Part shown: positions 6,633 through 7,246 of the stretch, piece by piece
How the letters are laid out: every line of letters starts with the position of its first letter
Position numbering within the stretch: position 1 is the stretch's first letter
DNA from: Oleispira sp963933055
GTDB taxonomy: Bacteria > Pseudomonadota > Gammaproteobacteria > Pseudomonadales > Oceanobacteraceae
Length of the DNA: 7,246 bases
NCBI GenBank assembly: GCA_963933055.1
Contig: CAWVSY010000090.1
Location: 1 to 7,246, forward strand
Direction of reading: 5' to 3'
Translations under genes and position numbers: made by a program
Notes under the pieces: model-generated
What the model saw: only the letters and a program-made list of their open reading frames with translations
What the model was told of the DNA's origin: nothing
Database searches by the model: none

Positions 6633-6905
6633 TCATCTTTTTATTACAGGGTTAGCTTAACGCTGAAATATTACAGATAGATGACTGTACGTTTGAAATG
6701 GAAAAATAGATGAATAAAAGTACGAATTTAAAGGGTTAGTGCAGAATGTTTCAGTTTTATCGTGAATCTTCATTTTAATTAAGAGGGGTATTAACAGATG
6801 CGTGTATTTAACAGCGGTTAACGCTTCAAAAATGAATTTTGATAAATTTTAATACGAAGGTGTGATAAAGGTACTGCTAAGAGTTCTATCGATGTGTGTA
6901 TTAAA
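6633..6905. other. AT-rich intergenic region between the small ORF and the tRNA array
   Basis: I see no supported gene here. Short ATG frames of 7 to 10 codons occur (for example at 6799 after an AAGAGGGG), but they are too short to call. A small palindrome-like element, AGCG-GTTAA-CGCT (about 6813-6825), is present without a T tail. No clear terminator for the leftward tRNA transcript was found. Confidence 0.5.
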
Positions 6906-6982
6906 TGGCGGACTGGACGAGACTCGAACTCGCGACCCCTGGCGTGACAGGCCAGTATTCTAACCAACTGAACTACCAGTCC
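6906..6982 (-). tRNA. tRNA-Asp (anticodon GTC)
   Basis: The reverse complement is a 77-base tRNA with acceptor stem GGACTGG/CCAGTCC, a D-arm of the form GTTC-AGTTGGTTA-GAAT, anticodon stem CTGGC/GCCAG, loop CTGTCAC, and a T-arm with TTCGAGT between GCGAG and CTCGT. The discriminator is G and CCA is encoded (complement of 6906-6908). The GTC anticodon is at 6946-6948 and reads GAC and GAU. It matches E. coli tRNA-Asp closely in its loops and identity bases, with stems changed by paired substitutions. It is the last tRNA gene visible in the leftward array. Confidence 0.98.
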
Positions 6983-7015
6983 AACTTAATTTTACCTTGC
7001 TTCAACATTTGCAGC

Positions 7016-7042
7016 CCAATTATTCTATCACAAAATAATTGG
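7016..7042 (-). repeat. Inverted repeat joining the CCA end of tRNA-Val to the spacer
   Basis: CCAATTATT (7016-7024) and AATAATTGG (7034-7042) are perfect 9-base complements around a 9-base loop. In the leftward transcript the first arm starts with the CCA end of tRNA-Val, so in the unprocessed precursor that end could pair with the spacer downstream. No T run follows. It could affect 3'-end processing or be chance in AT-rich DNA. Confidence 0.45.
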
Positions 7043-7115
7043 TGGGTGATGACGGGATCGAACCGCCGACATCCACCTTGTAAGGGTGGCGCTCTCCCAG
7101 CTGAGCTAATCACCC
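7040..7115 (-). tRNA. tRNA-Val (anticodon TAC)
   Basis: The reverse complement is a 76-base tRNA nearly identical to E. coli tRNA-Val(TAC). It has acceptor stem GGGTGAT/ATCACCC, D-arm TAGCTCAGCTGGGAGAGC, anticodon stem CCACC/GGTGG with loop CTTACAA, T-arm GGCGG-TTCGATC-CCGTC and an encoded ACCA end (complement of 7040-7043). The anticodon is at 7080-7082. It sits between two tRNA-Asp genes, 57 bases upstream of one and 79 bases downstream of the other in transcript order, and is probably cut from a shared precursor. Confidence 0.98.
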
Positions 7116-7194
7116 GCTTTTAGCGAGGAGTAGGGCTCTAGGAGCAACTACATGTCTCTACTAATTTTCACTATTTCTATTTCATGCTTTAAAA

Positions 7195-7246
7195 TGGCGG
7201 ACTGGACGAGACTCGAACTCGCGACCCCTGGCGTGACAGGCCAGTA
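7195..7246 (-). tRNA. tRNA-Asp (anticodon GTC), second copy, cut by window edge
   Basis: The 52 bases present are identical to 6906-6957, the 3' two-thirds of the first tRNA-Asp, including the CCA end, T-arm and GTC anticodon. The 5' part would lie beyond the window, ending near 7271 if the gene is the same length. The spacer sequences next to the two copies differ, so identity is confined to the tRNA itself as far as can be seen. Confidence 0.96.

Noticed and set aside
6799..6822. Seven-codon ORF MRVFNSG after an AAGAGGGG sequence
   Set aside because: The Shine-Dalgarno match is tempting, but seven codons in AT-rich spacer with no further support is not enough to call.
6905..7123. A 72-codon rightward open frame starting MADWTRLELATP
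   Set aside because: It runs antisense through the tRNA-Asp and tRNA-Val genes. Such WTRLELATP-type peptides are a well-known artefact of translating tRNA complements.

Overview
The window looks like a piece of a gammaproteobacterial chromosome of moderate-to-low GC content. The evidence is a UvrB very close to the enterobacterial and pseudomonad proteins, a divergent aminotransferase next to uvrB (an arrangement I recall from Pseudomonas), enterobacterial-type tRNA-Asp(GTC) and tRNA-Val(TAC) genes with encoded CCA, and an AraC/OruR-type regulator. A marine Oceanospirillales-like host is my guess from general character, not something the sequence proves.

Layout from left to right. Bases 1-39 (minus) hold the first 13 codons of a PLP-dependent aminotransferase that starts at TTG and has a strong extended -10 promoter at 95-122. 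The divergent spacer (40-250) leads rightward into uvrB (251-2335, plus), the damage-recognition helicase subunit of nucleotide excision repair. A 202-base spacer with two nested inverted repeats follows. Next comes a secreted chalcone-isomerase-like protein of unknown role (2538-3173), closed by a clear rho-independent terminator (3211-3234).

Bases 3312-5368 encode a GAF-like/PAS/degenerate GGDEF/EAL protein that would act as a c-di-GMP phosphodiesterase. Its frame is broken by one missing base at about 4730, inside the EAL domain; all the catalytic EAL residues survive across the two frames. An AraC-family regulator (5484-6494) follows, with a hairpin in its leader. On the minus strand, converging on it with a 5-base gap, lies an unlisted 26-codon acidic small ORF (6500-6580) with a good ribosome binding site and a possible promoter.

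The right end is a minus-strand tRNA array, in transcription order tRNA-Asp (cut by the window edge), tRNA-Val, tRNA-Asp. The Val-Asp spacer contains a perfect inverted repeat that includes the CCA end of tRNA-Val.

Apart from the tRNA array the genes do not form an evident pathway; each plus-strand gene seems to be its own transcription unit, or nearly so. I see no phage, insertion sequence, CRISPR array or defence system. The points most worth checking are the frameshifted EAL gene, the acidic micro-ORF, and the structured spacers.
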